Notes: generated from the letters alone by a model not told the origin. A DNA stretch of 64,000 bases from Rathayibacter sp. VKM Ac-2857 (GCF_013205025.1 NZ_JABMLE010000001.1:992001-1056000); one strand, 5' to 3'; shown: positions 40,863-51,133, counted from the stretch's first letter. Translations and numbers: made by a program.

Positions 40863-42710
40863 TCACTCGACCGTGACCGACTTGGCGAGGTTCCGCGGCT
40901 GGTCGACGTCGAGGCCCTTCGCCGAGGCGAGCTCCATCGCGAACATCTGCAGCGGCGTCACGGCGAGCAGCGGCTCGAACAGCGGGTCGGCCAGCGGGAT
41001 CGGCACGACCTCGTCGGCGATCTGGATCGCGGCCGCGTCGCCCTGCTCGGCGATCGCGATCACCCGGGCGCCGCGCGCCTTGATCTCCTGGATGTTCGAG
41101 ATCACCTTGCGCTGCAGCTCGTAGGACTCGCTCGGGCTCGGCACGATCACGAAGACGACCTGACCCGGCTCGATCAGCGCGATCGGCCCGTGCTTCAGCT
41201 CGCCCGCGGCGAAGCCCTCGGCGTGGATGTAGGCGAGCTCCTTGAGCTTGAGCGCGCCCTCGAGCGCCACCGGGTAGCCGACGTGGCGGCCCAGGAAGAG
41301 CACCGCGCGGGTGTCCGCCATCCAGCCGGCGAGCTGGGCGATCGCCTCCGAGGCGTCGAGCACGCGCGAGAGCTTCTCGGGGATCGCCGCGAGCTGCGCG
41401 GCCTGCGAGGCGATCAGCTCGGGCGTGGCTGCGCCGCGCACCGCGGCCAGGTGCAGGCCGAAGAGGTAGAGCGCCGCGATCTGCGCGACGAACGCCTTGG
41501 TCGAGGCGACCGCGACCTCCGGGCCGGCGTGGGTGTAGAGCACGGCGTCGGACTCGCGCGGGATCGTCGCGCCCTGGGTGTTGCAGACGGAGAGCGTCTT
41601 GGCGCCCTTCTCCCGGGCGTACTTCACGGCCATCAGCGTGTCCATGGTCTCGCCGGACTGGCTGATCGAGACGACCAGGGTGCGCGGGGTCAGCACCGGG
41701 TCGCGGTAGCGGAACTCGTGACTCAGCTCGACCTCGACGGGCACGCGCGCCCACTTCTCGATCGCGTACTTGGCGACCATGCCGGAGTAGGCGGCGGTGC
41801 CGCAGGCGATCACGGTGATCCGGTCGATGTCGGTGAGGGTCGCGTCGAGAGAGGCGAGCTCGGGCAGCACGACCACGCCGTCCTGGATGCGGCCGAGCAG
41901 CGTCTTGGCGACGGCCTCCGGGCCCTCGCTGATCTCCTTGGCCATGAAGCTCGACCAGCCGCCCTTCTCGGAGGCGGAGGCGTCCCAGGCGATCTCGAAC
42001 GGCTCGGTCTCGACGGCGTTGCCGAAGAAGTCGGTGACGGTGACCGCGTCGGGCGTGATCGTGACGATCTGGTCCTGGCCGATCGCGACCGCGCGGCGGG
42101 TGAACTCGACGAAGGCGGCGACATCGGAGCCGAGGAAGTTCTCGCCGTCGCCGAGGCCGATCACGAGCGGCGAGTTGCGGCGCGCGCCGACGACGACACC
42201 GGGCTGGTCCTGGTGCAGGGCGAGCAGCGTGAAGGCGCCCTCGAGGCGCGCGACGACGGCCTGGAACGCGAGCACCAGATCGCCGGTGCGGCGGTGCTCC
42301 CGCGCGATCAGGTGCGCGGCGACCTCGGTGTCGGTCTCGCTCTCGAAGACCGCGCCCTCGGCGAGCAGCTCCTCCTTGAGGGGCTGGAAGTTCTCGATGA
42401 TGCCGTTGTGGATGACGGCGAGGCGCCCGTCGTCCGCGAGGTGCGGGTGCGCGTTGCGGTCGGTCGGGCCGCCGTGTGTCGCCCAGCGGGTGTGCCCGAT
42501 GCCGGTGGTGCCCTGCGCGATCGGGTGCGCCTCGAGGTCGTCGACGAGGACGCTGAGCTTGCCCGAGCGCTTGCGGCTGTCGATCCGGCCGTCCGCGTCG
42601 ATCACGGCCACACCGGCGGAGTCGTACCCGCGGTACTCCAGTCGCTTCAGTCCCCCGAGCAGCACGGCCAGGCTGTCGCGCGCGCCGACGTATCCAACGA
42701 TTCCACACAT
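40863..42710 (-). CDS. glmS: glutamine--fructose-6-phosphate aminotransferase (isomerizing)
   Basis: First committed enzyme of UDP-GlcNAc synthesis. The 615-aa protein has the class II amidotransferase N terminus MCGIVGYVGARDSLAVLLGG (Cys2 nucleophile after Met removal), two SIS domains (IACGTAAYSGMVAKYAIEKW, VVSISQSGETMDTLMAVKYA) and the C-terminal LAKSVTVE. The ATG at 42710 is 7 nt from TAGGAT. Nothing in the short upstream space resembles a glmS ribozyme, so control is not by that route. It heads glmS-acpS-alr-tsaE. Confidence 0.97.
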   Translation of the reverse strand: MCGIVGYVGARDSLAVLLGGLKRLEYRGYDSAGVAVIDADGRIDSRKRSGKLSVLVDDLEAHPIAQGTTGIGHTRWATHGGPTDRNAHPHLADDGRLAVIHNGIIENFQPLKEELLAEGAVFESETDTEVAAHLIAREHRRTGDLVLAFQAVVARLEGAFTLLALHQDQPGVVVGARRNSPLVIGLGDGENFLGSDVAAFVEFTRRAVAIGQDQIVTITPDAVTVTDFFGNAVETEPFEIAWDASASEKGGWSSFMAKEISEGPEAVAKTLLGRIQDGVVVLPELASLDATLTDIDRITVIACGTAAYSGMVAKYAIEKWARVPVEVELSHEFRYRDPVLTPRTLVVSISQSGETMDTLMAVKYAREKGAKTLSVCNTQGATIPRESDAVLYTHAGPEVAVASTKAFVAQIAALYLFGLHLAAVRGAATPELIASQAAQLAAIPEKLSRVLDASEAIAQLAGWMADTRAVLFLGRHVGYPVALEGALKLKELAYIHAEGFAAGELKHGPIALIEPGQVVFVIVPSPSESYELQRKVISNIQEIKARGARVIAIAEQGDAAAIQIADEVVPIPLADPLFEPLLAVTPLQMFAMELASAKGLDVDQPRNLAKSVTVE

Positions 42711-42717
42711 GCGCTCG

Positions 42718-42723
42718 ATCCTA
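42718..42723 (-). promoter_or_regulatory. -10 element of glmS
   Basis: TAGGAT on the minus strand, 7 nt before the ATG at 42710. It faces the coaA box in a 77-bp divergent region. Confidence 0.6.
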
Positions 42724-42774
42724 ATCGCGCGCGGGGGCGCTCCCGCGGCGACGGGGCCGGACCGCGGCGGCCGC

Positions 42775-42780
42775 TAGGAT
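42775..42780 (+). promoter_or_regulatory. -10 element of coaA
   Basis: TAGGAT, 7 nt before the ATG at 42788. Confidence 0.6.
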
Positions 42781-42787
42781 CGTGCAG

Positions 42788-43744
42788 ATGTCCTCGTCAG
42801 CTCGCGAACCCGGGCGCGAGGCGCACCCCTCCCCGTTCGTCGAGATCGTCCGCTCCGACTGGGCCGAGCTCGCCCGCAGCACCGAGCTGCCGCTGAGCGA
42901 GACCGAGGTCGTGCAGCTGCGGGGGCTGGGCGACCGGCTGAGCCTCACCGAGGTCGCCGAGGTCTACCTGCCGCTGTCGCGGCTGCTCACCCTCTACGCC
43001 GGCGGCGCGCGCCAGCTGCACCGCGCGACGAGCACCTTCCTCGGCGAGCGCGCGCAGCCCACCCCGTTCGTGATCGGCGTGGCCGGCTCGGTCGCGGTCG
43101 GCAAGTCGACCATCGCCCGCCTGCTCCGCGAGCTCCTCGCCCGCTGGGACGACACCCCCCGCGTCGAGCTGGTGACGACCGACGGCTTCCTCCTGCCCAA
43201 CCGCGAGCTGGAGCGGCGCGGGCTGATGAGCCGCAAGGGCTTCCCGGAGTCGTACGACCGCCGGGCGCTGCTGCGCTTCGTCTCGGAGGTGAAGGGCGGC
43301 GCCGCCGAGGTGCGCGCGCCGTTCTACTCGCACCTCTCCTACGACATCGTGCACGACGCGGAGATCGTGGTCCGCCGACCCGACGTGCTGATCGTCGAGG
43401 GCCTGAACGTGCTGCAGCCGCCCGCGCCCGGGCACGGTCTCGCCGTCAGCGACCTGTTCGACTTCACGGTCTACGTCGACGCCCGCACGAGCGACATCGC
43501 GCGCTGGTACGAGGAGCGCTTCCTCGCCCTGCAGCAGGGCGCCTTCGCCAGCCCGACCTCGTACTTCCACCGCTACGCCTCGCTGACTCCCGACGAGGCG
43601 CGCGCGCAGGCCCGCAGCATCTGGTCCTCGATCAACGAGCCGAACCTGCTGCAGAACGTGCGGCCGACCCGCTCCCGCGCGAGCCTCGTCCTGCGCAAGC
43701 AGGCCGACCACACCGTCTCCTCGGTGCTCCTCCGCAAGATCTGA
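42788..43744 (+). CDS. coaA: type I pantothenate kinase
   Basis: Phosphorylates pantothenate, the first step to CoA. The 318-aa protein has P-loop [20 protein letters not shown] (about residue 100), [26 protein letters not shown] in two parts and [10 protein letters not shown], plus the C-terminal [19 protein letters not shown] 42788 is chosen over the in-frame GTG at 42782 because it fits the leaderless spacing. It is divergent from glmS and followed by a REP array. Confidence 0.96.
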   Translation: MSSSAREPGREAHPSPFVEIVRSDWAELARSTELPLSETEVVQLRGLGDRLSLTEVAEVYLPLSRLLTLYAGGARQLHRATSTFLGERAQPTPFVIGVAGSVAVGKSTIARLLRELLARWDDTPRVELVTTDGFLLPNRELERRGLMSRKGFPESYDRRALLRFVSEVKGGAAEVRAPFYSHLSYDIVHDAEIVVRRPDVLIVEGLNVLQPPAPGHGLAVSDLFDFTVYVDARTSDIARWYEERFLALQQGAFASPTSYFHRYASLTPDEARAQARSIWSSINEPNLLQNVRPTRSRASLVLRKQADHTVSSVLLRKI

Positions 43745-43781
43745 GCGCGCGATCGCCGACGGCTCACGTACTGACGACGGC

Positions 43782-44064
43782 GGGTCTCGATACGCGCCTC
43801 CGGCGCTACTCGACCAGCATGGAAGGCGCAGACCTGCACCCGGTGCGCGGCGCAAGCATGTTGATCGAGTAGCCCGCACAGCGGGCGTATCGAGATCCGC
43901 CGTCCTGACGACGGCGGGTCTCGAGACGCGCCTCCGGCGCTACTCGACCAGCATGGGGCGGGCAGGCTGCGCCATGCCGTGCCTCCGGCCCCGGTCGACT
44001 CGCGCACAGCGCGCGGCGGAAGCATGCTGATCGAGTAGCCCGCGCAGCGGGCGTATCGAGATCC
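43782..44064. repeat. REP-like array 4 (four units)
   Basis: Minus units 43782-43821 and 43916-43955 (stem GCGCC/GGCGC, loop GGA) alternate with plus units 43857-43898 (CCCGC/GCGGG, loop ACA, the only exception to GNA) and 44023-44064 (CCCGC/GCGGG, GCA). The array fills the 340-bp gap between the convergent coaA and glmM. Confidence 0.85.
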
Positions 44065-44085
44065 CCGAGCCGGCGGCTCGGCCCG

Positions 44086-45441
44086 CTAGGACGCGACGCG
44101 AAGCTGCTCGAGCACGACCGCGGCGAGGGACTCCGCCAGCCGGTCGGCGGTCTCCTTCGTGGAGGCCTCGACCATGACGCGGACCATCGGCTCGGTGCCG
44201 GAGGGCCGCAGCAGGACGCGCCCGCCGGTGCCCAGCTCGGCCTCGGCCTCGGCGATGGCCGCCGCGATCACGGTGTCGTCGTGCACGCCCTCGCGGTCGA
44301 CCCCGCGCACGTTGACGAGCGTCTGCGGGAACACCCGCATCACCGAGGCCAGCTCGGCGAGGGTCTTCCCCGTGCGCGCCATCTCGGCCGCGAGCTGCAG
44401 ACCCGTGAGGACGCCGTCGCCGGTCGTCGCGAAGCGGCTCATGATGACGTGGCCGGACTGCTCGCCGCCGAGCGAGTAGCCGCCGTCGTTCATCGCCTCG
44501 AGCACGTAGCGGTCGCCCACACCGGTCTCGATCACGCGGATGCCGGCGTCGGCCATCGCGGTCTTGAGGCCGAGGTTGCTCATCACCGTGGCGACGAGCA
44601 CGTTGTCGCGCAGGACGCCGCGTCGCGCCATGGAGGTCGCGAGGATCGCCATGATCTGGTCGCCGTCGACGACGCGCCCCTCGGCGTCGACCGCGAGGCA
44701 GCGGTCCGCATCGCCGTCGTGCGCGATGCCGATGTCGGCGCCCGCCTCGCGGACGGCCTCGGCGACGTGGTCGAGGTGGGTCGAGCCCACGCCGTCGTTG
44801 ATGTTGATGCCGTCCGGATCGTTGCCGATCACCGTGACGGTCGCGCCGGCGTCGGTGAACACCTCGGGCGAGATCCCTGCGGCGGCGCCGTGCGCGCAGT
44901 CGATGACCACGTGCAGTCCGTCCAGGCGGGTGCTGTCGAGCGAGCCGAGCAGGTGGAGGACGTAGCGGTCCTCGGCGTCGGCGAAGCGGCGGATCCGGCC
45001 CACGTCGGGGCCGAGCGGCGTGAGCGGCGGGACGCCGAGAGCCGCCTCGATGCGGTTCTCGAGCTCGTCCGGGAGCTTGCGGCCACCGGCCGCGAAGAAC
45101 TTGATGCCGTTGTCGGCGGCGGGGTTGTGCGACGCCGAGATCATCACGCCGAAGTCGGCGCTCTCGTCGGCGATGAGGTAGGCGGCGGCGGGCGTCGGGA
45201 TCACTCCCGCGTCGAGCACGTCGACGCCGGCGCTCGCGAGGCCGGCCGCGACGGCGGCACCGATGAACTGTCCCGAGATCCGAGGATCGCGGGCCAGGAC
45301 GGCGAGGGGCCGACGGCCTTCCGCCCGGGCGGCCGCACCGAGTACACGGGCGGCCGCCTGAGCGAGGCCGAGGGCCAGGTCGGCCGTGACATCGCGATTC
45401 GCGAGGCCACGGACGCCATCTGTTCCGAACAGGCGCGGCAT
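44086..45441 (-). CDS. glmM: phosphoglucosamine mutase
   Basis: Converts glucosamine-6-phosphate to glucosamine-1-phosphate, the step after GlmS. The 451-aa protein starts [19 protein letters not shown] and has the phosphoserine loop [17 protein letters not shown], metal loop [14 protein letters not shown] and the C-terminal phosphate site [17 protein letters not shown]. It follows rpsI by 53 nt on the same strand, as in many actinobacteria, and so shares the rplM-rpsI promoter. Confidence 0.97.
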   Translation of the reverse strand: MPRLFGTDGVRGLANRDVTADLALGLAQAAARVLGAAARAEGRRPLAVLARDPRISGQFIGAAVAAGLASAGVDVLDAGVIPTPAAAYLIADESADFGVMISASHNPAADNGIKFFAAGGRKLPDELENRIEAALGVPPLTPLGPDVGRIRRFADAEDRYVLHLLGSLDSTRLDGLHVVIDCAHGAAAGISPEVFTDAGATVTVIGNDPDGININDGVGSTHLDHVAEAVREAGADIGIAHDGDADRCLAVDAEGRVVDGDQIMAILATSMARRGVLRDNVLVATVMSNLGLKTAMADAGIRVIETGVGDRYVLEAMNDGGYSLGGEQSGHVIMSRFATTGDGVLTGLQLAAEMARTGKTLAELASVMRVFPQTLVNVRGVDREGVHDDTVIAAAIAEAEAELGTGGRVLLRPSGTEPMVRVMVEASTKETADRLAESLAAVVLEQLRVAS

Positions 45442-45494
45442 GGTGCCAGTCCCCTTCTGAAGCTGCTGATCGACGGCCGCAGGGGCCGCAGCGA

Positions 45495-45980
45495 CTAGCG
45501 CTTCGAGAACTGGGACGCCTTGCGGGCCTTCTTGAGACCGGCCTTCTTGCGCTCGATGACGCGAGCGTCGCGGGTGAGGAAGCCGGCCTTCTTGAGGATG
45601 GCGCGGTTGTTCTCGCGGTCGATCTCGTTCAGCGCACGGGCGATCGCGAGGCGGAGCGCACCGGCCTGGCCGGAGGGGCCGCCGCCGGTGATCTTCGCGA
45701 CGACGTCGTACGAGCCGAGGAGGTCGAGGACCTTGAACGGGTCGTTGATCAGCTGCTGGTGCAGCTTGTTCGGGAAGTACTCCGCGAACTCGCGAGCGTT
45801 CACGGTCAGGCTTCCGGAGCCCGGGACCAGGCGCACGCGGGCGATGGCCTGCTTGCGACGGCCCACGGCTGCGCCGGAGACGTTGAGGACGGCGCGGGGC
45901 GTCGTGGACGCCTCGGTGGCCGGGCTTTCGGTGGAGTAGCTCTCGGGAGCCACGTCGATCTGGTCTGCGATCTTCGCCAC
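45495..45980 (-). CDS. rpsI: 30S ribosomal protein S9
   Basis: The 161-aa protein has a 35-residue acidic/Ser/Thr N-terminal extension, then the S9 core [41 protein letters not shown] and the basic C-terminal end [18 protein letters not shown] that reaches the P-site tRNA. The start is a GTG at 45980. It follows rplM by 53 nt. Confidence 0.97.
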   Translation of the reverse strand: MAKIADQIDVAPESYSTESPATEASTTPRAVLNVSGAAVGRRKQAIARVRLVPGSGSLTVNAREFAEYFPNKLHQQLINDPFKVLDLLGSYDVVAKITGGGPSGQAGALRLAIARALNEIDRENNRAILKKAGFLTRDARVIERKKAGLKKARKASQFSKR

Positions 45981-46033
45981 GGTGTAGGTGATCCTTTGTC
46001 TTCGAAGTCTGGGGTGTCGGGGAGGGCCGGAGC

Positions 46034-46480
46034 CTACTGGGCGACCTGGGTGAAGGCGTACGCCTTGGGCTGCTGAGCCGCGTGAGGGTGCTCGGTGCCC
46101 GTGTAGACCTTCAGCTTGCGCAGCTGCGCACGACCGAGGGAGTTCTTGGGGAGCATTCCGCGGATGGCCTTCTCGACGGCGCGGATCGGGTTCTTCTCGA
46201 GGAGCTCGGCGTACGTGGTGGCCGTGAGGCCGCCCGGGTAGCCGGAGTGGCGGTACGCCTTCTTCTGGAGGAGCTTCTGGCCGGTGAGGGCCACCTTCTC
46301 GGCGTTGACGATGATGACGAAGTCGCCCATGTCCATGTGCGGCGCGAACGTCGGCTTGTGCTTGCCGCGCAGGAGCGCAGCGGCGTGGGTGGCCAGACGG
46401 CCGAGCACGACGTCGGACGCGTCGATGACGATCCAGTCGTGCTGGACGTCAGCCGGCTTCGGAGAAAAAGTGCGAGTCAC
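46034..46480 (-). CDS. rplM: 50S ribosomal protein L13
   Basis: The 148-residue protein has the L13 features [41 protein letters not shown] and [21 protein letters not shown] start at GTG 46480 ([16 protein letters not shown]); the frame is open upstream, but the region there is a structured leader. The leader of about 130 nt has a hairpin and an initiation motif shared with infA. Confidence 0.96.
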   Translation of the reverse strand: MTRTFSPKPADVQHDWIVIDASDVVLGRLATHAAALLRGKHKPTFAPHMDMGDFVIIVNAEKVALTGQKLLQKKAYRHSGYPGGLTATTYAELLEKNPIRAVEKAIRGMLPKNSLGRAQLRKLKVYTGTEHPHAAQQPKAYAFTQVAQ

Positions 46481-46534
46481 GTGAGTGCTGCTTTCTGATC
46501 GGAGTGAGGAGTTCGTGAATCCCGCTCCGTGGCC

Positions 46535-46558
46535 GTTCGACCCGCGAGGGGGCCGAAC
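46535..46558 (-). promoter_or_regulatory. hairpin in the rplM leader
   Basis: GTTCG (46535-46539) pairs with CGAAC (46554-46558), and the CCC/GGG inside extends the stem. It lies about 55 nt upstream of the GTG and could be an autoregulatory L13 binding site; this is inference. Confidence 0.35.
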
Positions 46559-46603
46559 CGATCCGGTGGAGGGCTCAACTTCGGGTGCCGGCACGCGGCC
46601 GAG

Positions 46604-46624
46604 AACACCAAGGGACGACGCTAC
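46604..46624 (-). promoter_or_regulatory. promoter/leader motif of rplM-rpsI-glmM shared with infA
   Basis: The plus-strand sequence AACACCAAGGG-A-CGA-CG-CTAC corresponds on the minus strand to a TAGCGT -10 box (46623-46618) followed by CGTCCCTTGGTGTT. The same motif with identical spacing lies upstream of infA at 52261-52281. Confidence 0.6.
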
Positions 46625-46688
46625 AGCAATCCGACCCGGAGCGGAAGCTCGCCGGTCGCCGCTCCCGTCCTCCGGAGGGTGGCGGGGC

Positions 46689-47282
46689 TCAGGAGGGCTC
46701 CTGCCCCAGCGCGGTGAGGACGTCGGTCGCCAGCTCCTCGAGCGGCCCCTGTGCACCGACGTACGAGCGGAGGGAGAGCAGCCGGTCCCCCGCCAGCACC
46801 ACGACCGTCGCGGCCGGGTCGGCCGCCGGATCGCCGGCGCGGAAGAAGGCGGCGTCGCCGAGTCCGCTCGGTTGCACGGGTGCTGCCGACTCCTGGGCGG
46901 TGAACTCGGCGGTCCCCGCGCCGGTCGCCGACTGCAGCACCAGCGCCGCCGGGTTCCCCGCCATCGCCCAGGTGCAGCCGGAGCCCTGCTCGGAGGGCGT
47001 CACGAAGCCCTCGGGCAGCTCGAGGACGGCCTCGATCGTCTCGACCGGCAGCACCGCCGCGCAGTCGAGGACCTCGATGCTCGAGGCGGCGGACGGCGAC
47101 GGAGCGGTCGCGGTCGGCTCCGCGGTGGGCGCGGTGCTCGGCGCGGCCGACTCGACGGCGGCCTGCGGCGCCTCGTCCGGCACATCGATCGTGGACGACG
47201 ACGAGCAGCTCGCGAGCAGCAGTGCCGCCGGCAGGACGAGCGCGGTGGCGAGAGCGGCCGTGCGACGGTCCCTGCGCATCAT
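46689..47282 (-). CDS. secreted lipoprotein (paralogue of the one at 48.2 kb)
   Basis: The 197-aa protein has a lipoprotein signal (AALLLAS-C), a Pro/Ala/Thr/Glu-rich linker ([18 protein letters not shown]) and a compact C-terminal domain with VLDCAAVLP ... [16 protein letters not shown], where two cysteines probably pair. About half of the domain aligns with the lipoprotein at 48224-48781. The function is unknown. It overlaps the truA stop by 4 nt, so it is translated from the truA message. Confidence 0.75.
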   Translation of the reverse strand: MMRRDRRTAALATALVLPAALLLASCSSSSTIDVPDEAPQAAVESAAPSTAPTAEPTATAPSPSAASSIEVLDCAAVLPVETIEAVLELPEGFVTPSEQGSGCTWAMAGNPAALVLQSATGAGTAEFTAQESAAPVQPSGLGDAAFFRAGDPAADPAATVVVLAGDRLLSLRSYVGAQGPLEELATDVLTALGQEPS

Positions 47283-48169
47283 GCGTCGTCCTCCCCCTCG
47301 CCGACCCCCGCCGGCAGTGTCCGCTTCACCCGGGTCAGCACGGCCCGCTCGGCCAGTTCGGAGTCCTCAGGGTAATCGACCTCGCGCAGGACGAGACCGC
47401 GGGCCGGCATGACCGCGAAGGCGTTGGTGCGCCGCGCCGCGTCGCGCAGCAGCGGGAGCTCGCCCGCGTCGAGCTTGCCGATCCCCACGGCCACGCAGGA
47501 GCCGACGAGCGCCCGCACCATGCTGTGGCAGAAGGCGTCGGCGCGCAGGTGGGCGTGCAGCACGCCGTCCTCGTCCCGCTCCCAGGTGAAGTCGAGCAGG
47601 CTCCGGATGGTGGTGGCCCCGACGCGCGCCCGGCAGAACGACGCGTAGTCGTGCAGGCCGAGCAGCGACTCCGCGGCACCCGCCATCAGGCTCTCGTCGA
47701 CCGCCTCGTTGATCCAGGTGGTGTAGGCGCGGTCGAGAGGGCGGCGGAGCGAGGACCGGTCGGCGAGCCGGTACTCGTAGCGCCGCCAGCGGGCCGAGAA
47801 GCGCGCGTCGAAGCCCTCGGGCGCCCGCGACACCCGGTGCACCGACAGGTCGGAGTACTGGCCCAGGATCCCCTGCAGCTTGCGCTGGAGCACGACCTCG
47901 GGCTCGACCTTCTCGGTGCCGGCCCGCGGGCGGCCGTTCAGGCGCGACCACTGCTCGGGAGTGAGGTCCAGGTGCGCCACCTGCGCGCTCGCGTGCACTC
48001 CGGCGTCGGTCCGGCCCGCGACGGTGACGACCGTGCGCTCCTCGGACCGCAGCAGGAGCCCGAGCGCGTCCTCGAGGACCCCCTGGACCGTGCGGAGACC
48101 GGGCTGCAGGGCCCAGCCGGCGAAGTGGGTGCCGTCGTAGGCCAGATCGAGGCGGACACGGCGGAGCAC
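47279..48169 (-). CDS. truA: tRNA pseudouridine(38-40) synthase TruA
   Basis: Makes pseudouridines in the tRNA anticodon stem. The 296-aa protein has RLDLAYDGTHFAGWALQPGL, catalytic Asp in VTVAGRTDAGVHASAQVAHL, FDARFSARWRRYEYRL and DYASFCRAR. GTG 48169 is 6 nt from a TAGACT box. Although truA is often behind rplQ, here it has its own promoter and a lipoprotein gene in between. Confidence 0.96.
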   Translation of the reverse strand: MLRRVRLDLAYDGTHFAGWALQPGLRTVQGVLEDALGLLLRSEERTVVTVAGRTDAGVHASAQVAHLDLTPEQWSRLNGRPRAGTEKVEPEVVLQRKLQGILGQYSDLSVHRVSRAPEGFDARFSARWRRYEYRLADRSSLRRPLDRAYTTWINEAVDESLMAGAAESLLGLHDYASFCRARVGATTIRSLLDFTWERDEDGVLHAHLRADAFCHSMVRALVGSCVAVGIGKLDAGELPLLRDAARRTNAFAVMPARGLVLREVDYPEDSELAERAVLTRVKRTLPAGVGEGEDDA

Positions 48170-48175
48170 TCGACG

Positions 48176-48181
48176 AGTCTA
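48176..48181 (-). promoter_or_regulatory. -10 element of truA
   Basis: TAGACT on the minus strand, 6 nt before the GTG at 48169. Confidence 0.55.
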
Positions 48182-48223
48182 GATCGTCCGCCGCGGCCGC
48201 CCGGAGCGGTCGGACGAGCCGGA

Positions 48224-48781
48224 TCAGCCCGCCGAGAGCCGCACGCCGAGCGAGTCGAGGACGGCGACCGCCCAGTCCGCGAGCGCGTCCTGGTCCCCGA
48301 CGAACGACTCGACGTGGAGCTCGTAGCCGCCCGCCAGCACCGCGAGCTCGGACGGCGTCGTCGGCGAGCCCTCGAGCCGGTAGGCCGCCTCCCCCAGCGG
48401 AGCGGGGACCGCGCCGACGGCCTCGCCCGCGCCCGTGAAGGTCTCGGCCAGGCGAGCGGGACCGACGGTGACGAGGACCGCGGACGGGTTGCCGGCGATC
48501 GCGTACGAGCAGGCGTCCTCCGTCTGCAGCAGCACGGCCGTCCCCGCGGGCAGCCCCACGGCGCTCTCCACGGCAGCGGCCGGGAGCGCGGCCGAGCAGT
48601 CCAGCTCGGGCGCCGCCGGGGTGTCGGTCGCGGCGGTCGCCGTCGGCACCGCCTCGGGCGCCGCGACCGAGGTCGGAGCGGCGGTGCCCGCCGACTCCGG
48701 CACGTCGAGGACCGCGGGCGAGGAGCAACCGGCCAGCAGGACCGTCGCGGCGATCAGGAGCAGCGGGTGGTGCGGACGCAC
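48224..48781 (-). CDS. secreted lipoprotein (paralogue of the one at 46.7 kb)
   Basis: The 185-residue protein starts at GTG 48781, 6 nt behind GGAGG; the longer open frame to 48892 is not needed. The signal peptide ends in the lipobox VLLAG-C. A low-complexity Ala/Pro/Thr stretch follows, then a domain with LDCSAALP ... DACSYAIAGNPSAVLVTVG that aligns with the second lipoprotein beyond truA, including two matching cysteines. Function unknown. Confidence 0.78.
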   Translation of the reverse strand: MRPHHPLLLIAATVLLAGCSSPAVLDVPESAGTAAPTSVAAPEAVPTATAATDTPAAPELDCSAALPAAAVESAVGLPAGTAVLLQTEDACSYAIAGNPSAVLVTVGPARLAETFTGAGEAVGAVPAPLGEAAYRLEGSPTTPSELAVLAGGYELHVESFVGDQDALADWAVAVLDSLGVRLSAG

Positions 48782-48917
48782 GGGGCACCTCCTGCCGGGC
48801 GGCGGCGAGGCGGACGCCGGGAGCCGGTCGCGCCCCGCCCTGCCGCTGAGACGATTCCGCCATCGTAAGCGACGTTCCGCGCCACCGAGCACGACGCGAA
48901 CCGCCGCCGGGGACGAC

Positions 48918-48953
48918 GAGAGCCCCCCGTCCCCGAAGGGGCGGAGGGCTCTC
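48918..48953 (-). terminator. terminator of the rplQ end of the alpha operon
   Basis: GAGAGCCC (48918-48925) pairs with GGGCTCTC (48946-48953), with inner CCCC/GGGG pairing, 15 nt behind the rplQ stop. Confidence 0.75.
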
Positions 48954-48968
48954 GAGACGTGCGCGGGA

Positions 48969-49514
48969 CTACTTGGTCTCGGCGGTCGTCTCGACCGGGG
49001 CGTCCTCGACGGGCGCGTCCTGGACGGTCGCGTCGGCCTCGGTCGTCTCGGCGACGGGCGCCTCCTCGACGGTGGCGTCCTCGACGACGGTCTCGTCCTC
49101 GACCGGAGCCGAGACGGGAGCGGCGCCGGTGCGCGACTTCTTGACCTTCGGCGTCACGGGCTCGAGGACGAGCTCGATGACGGCCATGGGCGCGTTGTCG
49201 CCCTTGCGGGGACCGATCTTCGTGATGCGGGTGTAGCCGCCCTCACGCTCGGCGACGAGCGGCGCGATCTCGGTGAAGAGCTCGTGCACGACGCTCTTGT
49301 CGCCGATGGTCGCGAGGACGCGGCGGCGAGCGTGCAGGTCGCCGCGCTTCGCGAACGTCACCAGACGCTCGGCGAGGGGACGCAGGCGCTTGGCCTTGGT
49401 CTCGGTCGTCTTGATGCTCTTGTGCGTGAACAGGGCCGCGGCCAGGTTCGCGAGCAGCAGACGCTCGTGTGCGGGACCGCCTCCGAGGCGGGGGCCCTTC
49501 GTGGGCTTGGGCAT
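48969..49514 (-). CDS. rplQ: 50S ribosomal protein L17 with acidic C-terminal tail
   Basis: The first 120 or so residues are a normal L17 ([60 protein letters not shown]). The remaining 60 are Val/Glu/Asp/Thr repeats ([20 protein letters not shown]), an extension seen in actinobacterial L17 proteins. The total is 181 aa against about 120-130 in E. coli. It follows rpoA by 55 nt. Confidence 0.97.
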   Translation of the reverse strand: MPKPTKGPRLGGGPAHERLLLANLAAALFTHKSIKTTETKAKRLRPLAERLVTFAKRGDLHARRRVLATIGDKSVVHELFTEIAPLVAEREGGYTRITKIGPRKGDNAPMAVIELVLEPVTPKVKKSRTGAAPVSAPVEDETVVEDATVEEAPVAETTEADATVQDAPVEDAPVETTAETK

Positions 49515-49569
49515 GTCTTTACTCCAGTACTAAAGGGGTGTCAGAAGGTCGAACGCCGGAGCGGGAGAC

Positions 49570-50556
49570 CTAGATGCTCTCGTCGTCGTAGCTGTAGAAG
49601 TGGGCGCCGTCGAACCCGGGGACCGAGTCCTTCAGCGACAGGCCCAGCTCCGTCAGCTTCTCCTTGACCTCATCCACCGACTTCTGACCGAAGTTGCGGA
49701 TGTTCATGAGCTGCGTCTCCGAGAGGGCGACGAGCTCGTTGACGTTGTTGATGCCCTCGCGCTTGAGGCAGTTGTAGCTGCGCACCGAGAGGTCGAGGTC
49801 CTCGATGGGCATGGACAGCTCGGTCGAGAGGACGGCGTCGACCGGCGCGGGGCCGATCTCGATGCCCTCGGCCGCGTTGTTCAGCTCGCGGGCGAGTCCG
49901 AACAGCTCGGTCAGCGTGCGACCGGCCGACGCGATGGCGTCGCGCGGCGTGATGGCCGGCTTCGACTCGACGTCGACGACCAGGCGGTCGAAGTCGGTGC
50001 GCTCGCCGGCACGGGTGGCCTCGACGCGATAGGTGACCTTGAGCACGGGCGAGTAGATCGAGTCGACCGGGATCTGGCCGGCCTCGGAGAACTCGCTGCG
50101 GTTCTGGGTCGCCGAGACGTAGCCGCGGCCGCGCTCGATGGTGAGCTCGAGCTCGAACTTCGCCTTGTCGTTCAGGGTCGCGATGACGAGGTCCGGGTTG
50201 TGGATCTCGACACCGGCCGGAGCCGAGATGTCGGCGGCGGTGACCTGGCCGGCGCCCTGCTTGCGCAGGTAGGCGGTGATCGGCTCGTCGTGCTCGGAGG
50301 AGACGACGAGTCCCTTGATGTTCAGGATGATCTCGGTGACGTCCTCGCGGACGCCCGGGACGGTCGTGAACTCGTGCAGGACTCCGTCGATCCGGATGCT
50401 GGTGACAGCGGCGCCGGGGATGGAGGACAGCAGGGTGCGACGCAGCGAGTTGCCGAGCGTGTAGCCGAAGCCGGGCTCGAGGGGCTCGATGACGAAGCGG
50501 GAACGGAACTCCGAGATGTTCTCCTCGGTGAGCGTCGGACGCTGTGCGATAAGCAC
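49570..50556 (-). CDS. rpoA: DNA-directed RNA polymerase subunit alpha
   Basis: The 328-aa protein has the assembly domain ([40 protein letters not shown]) and the C-terminal domain [20 protein letters not shown] with the DNA-contacting [20 protein letters not shown]. It starts at GTG 50556 behind AAAGGA. Position between rpsK and rplQ is normal; rpsD is missing from the cluster, as in many actinobacteria. Confidence 0.98.
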   Translation of the reverse strand: MLIAQRPTLTEENISEFRSRFVIEPLEPGFGYTLGNSLRRTLLSSIPGAAVTSIRIDGVLHEFTTVPGVREDVTEIILNIKGLVVSSEHDEPITAYLRKQGAGQVTAADISAPAGVEIHNPDLVIATLNDKAKFELELTIERGRGYVSATQNRSEFSEAGQIPVDSIYSPVLKVTYRVEATRAGERTDFDRLVVDVESKPAITPRDAIASAGRTLTELFGLARELNNAAEGIEIGPAPVDAVLSTELSMPIEDLDLSVRSYNCLKREGINNVNELVALSETQLMNIRNFGQKSVDEVKEKLTELGLSLKDSVPGFDGAHFYSYDDESI

Positions 50557-50702
50557 TGTTGATTCCTTTCGATCACGTGTCCGCTATATGACACGTGCGT
50601 TTGCGAGTCTGAAGTTGTGAAAGAAATGCGCGATCCGCCGGCCGGCCTCACGCCGCGCTGAAGAGCGCTTCGCTCGGCCGGCCGACGGCTGCGAGTGCTG
50701 CG

Positions 50703-51101
50703 TTAGACGCGACGGCGCTTCGGCGGGCGGCAGCCGTTGTGCGCCTGCGGGGTGACGTCGTTGATCGAGCCGACCTCGAGGCCTGCGGCCTGGAGCGAGC
50801 GGATCGCGGTCTCGCGACCCGAGCCCGGGCCCTTCACGAAGACGTCGACCTTCTTCATGCCGTGCTCCTGCGCCTGACGCGCGGCCGACTCGGCAGCGAG
50901 CTGGGCGGCGAACGGCGTCGACTTGCGCGAGCCCTTGAAGCCGACTCCACCGGACGAGGCCCAGCTGATGACGGCCCCGGCGGGGTCGGTGATCGACACG
51001 ATGGTGTTGTTGAACGTCGACTTGATGTGGGCCTGGCCCACAGCGATGTTCTTCTTCTCCTTGCGGCGCGGCTTGCGCGCGGCCGACTTGGGGGTAGCCA
51101 C
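50703..51101 (-). CDS. rpsK: 30S ribosomal protein S11
   Basis: The 132-aa protein has [38 protein letters not shown] and the C-terminal [18 protein letters not shown]. The start is a GTG at 51101, 32 nt after rpsM. Confidence 0.98.
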   Translation of the reverse strand: MATPKSAARKPRRKEKKNIAVGQAHIKSTFNNTIVSITDPAGAVISWASSGGVGFKGSRKSTPFAAQLAAESAARQAQEHGMKKVDVFVKGPGSGRETAIRSLQAAGLEVGSINDVTPQAHNGCRPPKRRRV

Positions 51102-51133
51102 TTGTTATCTCCTCTAGGTCCGTGTCGCCCGCG

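Noticed and set aside
42711-42787. glmS ribozyme
   Set aside because: The start codon is 7 nt from the -10 box, leaving no 5' UTR to hold one.
39168-42896. 1242-codon plus-strand ORF opposite alr, acpS and glmS
   Set aside because: It spans three well-defined minus-strand genes and has shadow composition; no motif or ribosome-binding site supports it.
46481-46756. N-terminal extension of L13
   Set aside because: The extension runs through the leader and promoter motif; family length and start fit GTG 46480.
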